The position numbers and the translations under genes are program-made. From JBDKGV01 sp039798005 (lineage in GTDB: Bacteria; Fibrobacterota; Fibrobacteria; UBA5070), in contig JBDKGV010000062.1 in NCBI GenBank assembly GCA_039798005.1, positions 1 through 16,387 of the forward strand: DNA of 16,387 nucleotides, in the 5' to 3' direction. Below the pieces are notes generated by a model that did no database searches, was not told where the DNA came from, and saw only the letters and a program-made list of their open reading frames with translations. Each line of letters opens with the position of its first letter. Position 1 is the stretch's first letter. Below are positions 12,883-16,387 of the stretch, piece after piece.

Positions 12883-14729
12883 CCGTCCTTGCCTTGGCGG
12901 GTCAGGCCAATGGAGGCAAGACCAGCCTCTTCAATTGGCTGACCGGTTCGCGTGCCAAGACCGTGAACTACCCTGGCGCCACGGTGGACTGCGCCCTCGG
13001 GGCCCTGCGCGGCGCCTCCTTCCAAGCCCATGTTCTGGACACCCCCGGCATCCTTTCGCTCGTGCCGCGCAGCCAGGACGAGGCCGTAGCGGTCCAGGCC
13101 CTGCGCAATCCTTCCGCATTGATCCCGGAGAGCTCCGTCCCCGACCTTGTGATCGCGGTGGTGGACATGAGCCAGCCGCACCGTCCCTTGGTCCTGGTGC
13201 ATCAGATGGCCCGGGCCGGCTTCCGCATGGTCGTGGCGCTCACCATGCCCGACTTGGCCGAACGGCGTGGATGCGCCTTGGATCCTGTCCGTCTCTCCGA
13301 TGCCCTGAACCTTCCGGTCCATGTCGTGAACGGACGCACCGGAGAAGGCGTCCCGGCCCTCCTGGAAAGCTGTGGACGGATCCTGTCCAATTCCAGCGCA
13401 CCGCAGGCTCCCGTCCTTCCCGAGGGCAGTTCGCAGGACGAGATCCAATCCGACTACCTGTGGGCCGAAAAGGTCGTCGAACACGCCTTGCACCGCGAGC
13501 AGGTCCAGCGCAAGCTTTCCTTCGACCCCGACCGGATCCTGCTCAACCCATGGGTCGGATTCCTCACCTTCGCCCTGGTGATGACCGGCTTCTTCTGGGC
13601 CATCTTCGCGGCGGCCGCTCCCCTCCAGGACGGCGTGGAACTGCTCTTCACAGCCTTGGCCGACCTCGCTGCCCGGGTGGCTCCGGCAGGATTCCTTGCG
13701 GACCTCCTCAAGGAGGGGATCTTCCCCGGCTTCCAAGCCGTCCTTGTCTTCGTCCCGCAGATCGCCATCCTCTTTTTCATGCTGGGCGTGCTGGAGGACA
13801 CGGGGTACCTTGCGCGTGGCACCGTGGTGATCGACCGGCCCCTCTCGATGCTGGGACTCAACGGCCGCTCCTTCGTGCCCCTGCTCTCGGGCTTCGCCTG
13901 CGCCATTCCCGCCATGATGGCCGCCCGCACCATTCCCGGCCGGAAGGAGCGTCTTTTGACACTTCTTGTCATTCCCCTGATGAGCTGCTCGGCGCGCCTT
14001 CCCGTCTACGGGCTGCTGCTCGCCCTTCTGTTCGCGGGGAATCCCGCCATGGCAAGCCTGGGCATGACCGCCATCTACCTCGGAAGCGTCCTGATCGGCA
14101 GCCTTGCGTGCGCGCTCCTTTCCCGCTCCCTCTCCCTTCCCGCCACCGACGCCGGATTCCAGATCGAGCTGCCCGCATGGCGCATGCCGATGTGGCGCAC
14201 CGTCGTGATCTCCGCGCTGGAACGGACTTGGGGCTACGTCCAGCGGGCCGGCGGAACCATCTTCGCCATCTCCATCGTGTTTTGGCTCCTGAACCGCTAC
14301 CCGACGCCCGAGCATTCCTTTGCCCTCCAAGCCGGACGCCTGTTGGAGCCATTGGTGGCGCCACTGGGCGGGGATTGGCGCATCGCCGTGGCCCTGCTGG
14401 CGGCCTTCGCCGCCCGCGAGGTCTTCGTGTCCGCCCTTGCCGTGGTGTTCGCCGTGCAAGCCAGCGCCGACGCCACCGCACCCCTGCTCGAAAGCCTGCG
14501 CAACGCGACCCACGCGACCACGGGTCTTCCCCTGTTCACCACCGCCACCATCGCCGGGCTGGTGGTCTACTTCATGATCTCGATGCAGTGCCTGTCCACC
14601 TTCGCCGTGTTCCGCAAGGAATGGGGCAGCTGGAGGATCGCCAGCCTTCAGCTCCTTGGCTATGTGGTCCTGGGCTGGCTCCTTGCGGTCGGCCTGATTC
14701 AGGGGCTCCACGCCTTGGGCGTTCCCTGA
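12879..14729 (+). CDS. feoB: Ferrous iron transporter FeoB, short form
   Basis: A 616-residue Fe(II) permease: an N-terminal GTPase-like domain (about residues 1-170) and a polytopic membrane domain. G1 is GQANGGKTS (8-16), T35 in YPGATV is switch I, and G3 is DTPG (54-57). At G4 the expected NxxD reads TMPD (122-125), so the Asn is replaced by Thr. The membrane part has both gate motifs: GFACAIPAMMAARTI and PLMSCSARLPVYG. It is shorter than E. coli FeoB (773 residues), as is common for forms without the extra C-terminal region. It moves Fe(II) across the inner membrane with FeoA. ATG 12879 overlaps the feoA stop. Two copies of the palindromic motif lie within the gene. Confidence 0.93.
   Translation: MTVLALAGQANGGKTSLFNWLTGSRAKTVNYPGATVDCALGALRGASFQAHVLDTPGILSLVPRSQDEAVAVQALRNPSALIPESSVPDLVIAVVDMSQPHRPLVLVHQMARAGFRMVVALTMPDLAERRGCALDPVRLSDALNLPVHVVNGRTGEGVPALLESCGRILSNSSAPQAPVLPEGSSQDEIQSDYLWAEKVVEHALHREQVQRKLSFDPDRILLNPWVGFLTFALVMTGFFWAIFAAAAPLQDGVELLFTALADLAARVAPAGFLADLLKEGIFPGFQAVLVFVPQIAILFFMLGVLEDTGYLARGTVVIDRPLSMLGLNGRSFVPLLSGFACAIPAMMAARTIPGRKERLLTLLVIPLMSCSARLPVYGLLLALLFAGNPAMASLGMTAIYLGSVLIGSLACALLSRSLSLPATDAGFQIELPAWRMPMWRTVVISALERTWGYVQRAGGTIFAISIVFWLLNRYPTPEHSFALQAGRLLEPLVAPLGGDWRIAVALLAAFAAREVFVSALAVVFAVQASADATAPLLESLRNATHATTGLPLFTTATIAGLVVYFMISMQCLSTFAVFRKEWGSWRIASLQLLGYVVLGWLLAVGLIQGLHALGVP
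13374..13388. repeat. Near-palindrome GGACGGATCCTGTCC
   Basis: One mismatch in the left arm; lies in feoB, encoding G-R-I-L-S. Confidence 0.55.
13957..13971. repeat. Palindrome TGACACTTCTTGTCA (strict core, feoB)
   Basis: Perfect TGACA/TGTCA arms inside feoB, encoding L-T-L-L-V-I in a different codon phase from most copies. It shows that the motif is not restricted to the biosynthetic operon. Confidence 0.8.
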
Positions 14730-14750
14730 ACCGATCCTGCCAATGACCAA

Positions 14751-14779
14751 AACGCCCCCGAAGCTCCTTCGAGGGCGTT
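14751..14779. terminator. Bidirectional terminator between feoB and creD-like gene
   Basis: A 13-bp stem with one C-A mismatch and a 3-nt loop: the left arm begins AACGCCC, the right arm ends GGGCGTT, and inner arms CGAAG/CTTCG enclose CTC. It lies 22 bp after the feoB stop and 58 bp after the 3' end of the convergent creD-like gene. A T-rich flank exists on the minus-strand side (TTTTGG after the stem), less so on the plus side. Confidence 0.75.
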
Positions 14780-14836
14780 ATCCTTCAGCCTGTCATCGAT
14801 GGGCTTGAGCCCAATGGCTCAAGCGGATCTTGACGG

Positions 14837-16255
14837 TCAGTCCTCCTGGGGCCCGGCAATCAAGGGAGCCGGGCGACTGCGGGACCAGTCGACCTTGCGG
14901 GTGATCCACATGGTGAACCCAAGAATCAGGAAGAGTCCGCAAGCGCCCATCAAAAGCGACCAGTCCTCGGCCTTGAGCAGGGTGAAGAGGAACCCGTAAA
15001 GACCCAGCGTACCCGCACCCAGGATCGCCGCGCGCAGCCATCCCGACAAGGCCGAGGCCGCATATCCCGAGATGAGGATCGTCGTGCCACCGGCTGCGAT
15101 CCAGTAGGCGATGTCGAAGCCCACATGCTCGGAGATCGCAAGCGTCAAGAGATAGAAGAGGCAATTGGCCAGCCCGATCAAGGCGTACTGGACCGGGTGC
15201 AGGATCTTGTCCAGGAAGGTCTCGAACAGGAAGAAGGCCAGGAAGGTGAGCACCACGAACAGGAAGGCGTACTTGAGCGAACGTTCGGTGCAGTCGTAAT
15301 TGTCCACGGGCTGGAGCATCCTCAAGCCAAGGATGGAAACGGCCTCCGGGGCGCGATCGCCTTCCCAGTGCATCGGCACGTCGAGATTCAGGCTCGAGAC
15401 CGACCAGGTGGCGTCGAAGCCGTCCGCACGGAGGTTGCGCGTAGCCGGTAGGAAGCGTCCTTCGAAGGACGGGCTGGCCCAGTCGGAACTCAAGGAGACA
15501 TTGGTGCTGCGCGCCAAGGGCAGGATGGAGAGCGAGCCTTGGCCCCGCAACGAAAGCTGCAAGCGGAAGGGAAGCGACTGGCCGGGACGGGCCGCGACCT
15601 GAGGCACCGGGCCGGCAAGGCGGATGGCGGGCATCCGGGTCGTGCGGTCCGTCTCGTACGCCCCGCCGTTGCGCATCGTTTCATCGTCACTGCTCCGGGG
15701 ATGGCTGGCGCCGGTGGGGACCAGCTCGATCGTCTTGCCACCGACTTCAAGGACCGGGGTGCGCGCCAAGGCCTGGATGTCACCACCGTCCAGATTGATC
15801 TGGGCCTCCTCCCAGCGGGGCACGGCGCCTTTCAGTCCAAGGGCCGCCGGATCGGGCAGCTTGAACTCGCCCGCCACGTCAAGTCCCGCGAGATAGAGCG
15901 GCACGCGGAAGATGCCGCGCTTGCGCACTTCCGATTCGAGCTTCCCGTTCACGTTCAGCACCTCGGGCCAGGCGTGCATCCAGACGGTGACGGCATACTC
16001 GCGTCCGCTGGTATCCTTCTCCACCGTCGTGCACGGGACGTCCAAGCGGATGGCGCCCATCGTCTGCTCCTGCCCCCATTTCTCGGAGACCTCCTTGATC
16101 ACCGACTTGGATCGCATTTCCCGTTCGTTGACCATCGACTGGACCATGGTGACGGGCACCAGGAGCACGAGCGCAAGCAGGGCAAGGAAGCCCAGACGGA
16201 AGAATCCACCGAAGCGTTGCAGCATGGACAAGGAGGCGGAGGGAGTTGGTTGCAT
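14837..16255 (-). CDS. creD: CreD-like inner membrane protein
   Basis: A 472-residue protein of the CreD (cell envelope integrity) family. There is one N-terminal membrane segment (LGFLALLALVLLVPVTMV, about 22-39), then a large periplasmic domain of about 300 residues containing YAVTVW and the family's usual pattern of beta strands. About six C-terminal membrane segments start near YAFLFVVLTFLAFFLFE, and this segment plus KILHPVQYALIGLANCLFYL is highly characteristic. In enterobacteria creD is induced by the CreBC two-component system and affects envelope and beta-lactam/colicin tolerance; its molecular activity is not known. Start ATG 16255 has AAAGGA upstream. A CreB-like box lies 85 bp upstream. 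No creBC genes are inside the window. Confidence 0.9.
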   Translation of the reverse strand: MQPTPSASLSMLQRFGGFFRLGFLALLALVLLVPVTMVQSMVNEREMRSKSVIKEVSEKWGQEQTMGAIRLDVPCTTVEKDTSGREYAVTVWMHAWPEVLNVNGKLESEVRKRGIFRVPLYLAGLDVAGEFKLPDPAALGLKGAVPRWEEAQINLDGGDIQALARTPVLEVGGKTIELVPTGASHPRSSDDETMRNGGAYETDRTTRMPAIRLAGPVPQVAARPGQSLPFRLQLSLRGQGSLSILPLARSTNVSLSSDWASPSFEGRFLPATRNLRADGFDATWSVSSLNLDVPMHWEGDRAPEAVSILGLRMLQPVDNYDCTERSLKYAFLFVVLTFLAFFLFETFLDKILHPVQYALIGLANCLFYLLTLAISEHVGFDIAYWIAAGGTTILISGYAASALSGWLRAAILGAGTLGLYGFLFTLLKAEDWSLLMGACGLFLILGFTMWITRKVDWSRSRPAPLIAGPQED

Positions 16256-16339
16256 GAGAAGACATCCTTTGGATTTCCAGGTCGGAACACCCGACTCCCA
16301 AAGAATGCCGCCGGCCCATGAGGTTCCCGCGAAGGCTCG

Positions 16340-16366
16340 GTGAAGCCTTCATGAAGATTGCATGAA
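16340..16366 (-). promoter_or_regulatory. Triple TTCAY direct repeat, CreB-type box upstream of creD
   Basis: Reading the minus strand: TTCAT (16366-16362), 6 bp, TTCAT (16355-16351), 6 bp, TTCAC (16344-16340). The enterobacterial cre tag is TTCAC-N6-TTCAC, so the spacing is identical and 13 of 15 repeat bases match. It ends 85 bp upstream of the creD start. This suggests activation by a PhoB/OmpR-family response regulator such as CreB. Confidence 0.65.
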
Positions 16367-16387
16367 GATTCCTTGCCGCTCAGACGG

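Noticed and set aside
12744..14750. 668-codon open frame on the minus strand opposite feoA-feoB
   Set aside because: It is the antisense shadow of feoB. Its composition (His/Gly/Gln/Glu-rich, no domain) is typical of the complement of GC-rich genes.

Overview
The window is GC-rich, Gram-negative-type bacterial chromosome. Evidence for Gram-negative is a CreD-type inner-membrane protein and exported proteins with Sec-type signal peptides. No rRNA, tRNA or other marker fixes the phylum, so I leave taxonomy open. No CRISPR array, complete insertion sequence, tRNA or rRNA was seen.

Left part (1-1948, minus strand): a secreted or lipoprotein-like TPR protein is followed by a radical SAM/SPASM-like enzyme that runs off the left edge. 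A spacer of about 80 bp, carrying a perfect tandem 8-mer, separates this pair from a divergent operon.

Core (2032-10673, plus strand): eleven genes are packed so tightly that every junction overlaps by 1-7 bp. In order they encode a FabZ-like dehydratase, a truncated ketosynthase-like protein without the active-site Cys, an intact ketosynthase, an SDR reductase, a nitroreductase, an acyl carrier protein with a large insertion, a second SDR reductase, two tandem radical SAM proteins resembling the tetraether-synthase (Tes)/MJ0619 family, an exported START-like lipid-binding protein and a hexapeptide acyltransferase. This is a dedicated type II fatty-acid/polyketide-like assembly line with no recognisable enoyl reductase. 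The likely logic is: KS plus KS-like subunit, SDR and dehydratase build an unsaturated chain on the dedicated ACP; the radical SAM pair modifies the chain at unactivated carbons (coupling, cyclisation or methylation); the START and acyltransferase proteins move or attach the product, probably in the envelope. It resembles aryl-polyene and proposed ladderane clusters in logic, but the Tes-like pair makes it distinct. This is the best candidate for an undescribed system. The product is inferred, not shown.

Right part (10674-16387): a structured GC-rich spacer; a minus-strand secreted protein of unknown function and an Rpn/PD-(D/E)XK nuclease family gene; a 300-bp spacer ending in a plausible feo promoter and operator; feoA-feoB for ferrous iron uptake; a bidirectional terminator; and a convergent creD-like gene. 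Upstream of creD are three TTCAY repeats at 11-bp spacing that match the known CreB-type box.

Across the window there is an unexpected DNA-level signal: a palindrome, consensus TGACARATTYTGTCA (core GACA-N5-TGTC). It occurs 9 times strictly, with at least 5 near matches, almost all inside genes and in all three codon phases. Eight strict copies lie in the biosynthetic operon and one in feoB.
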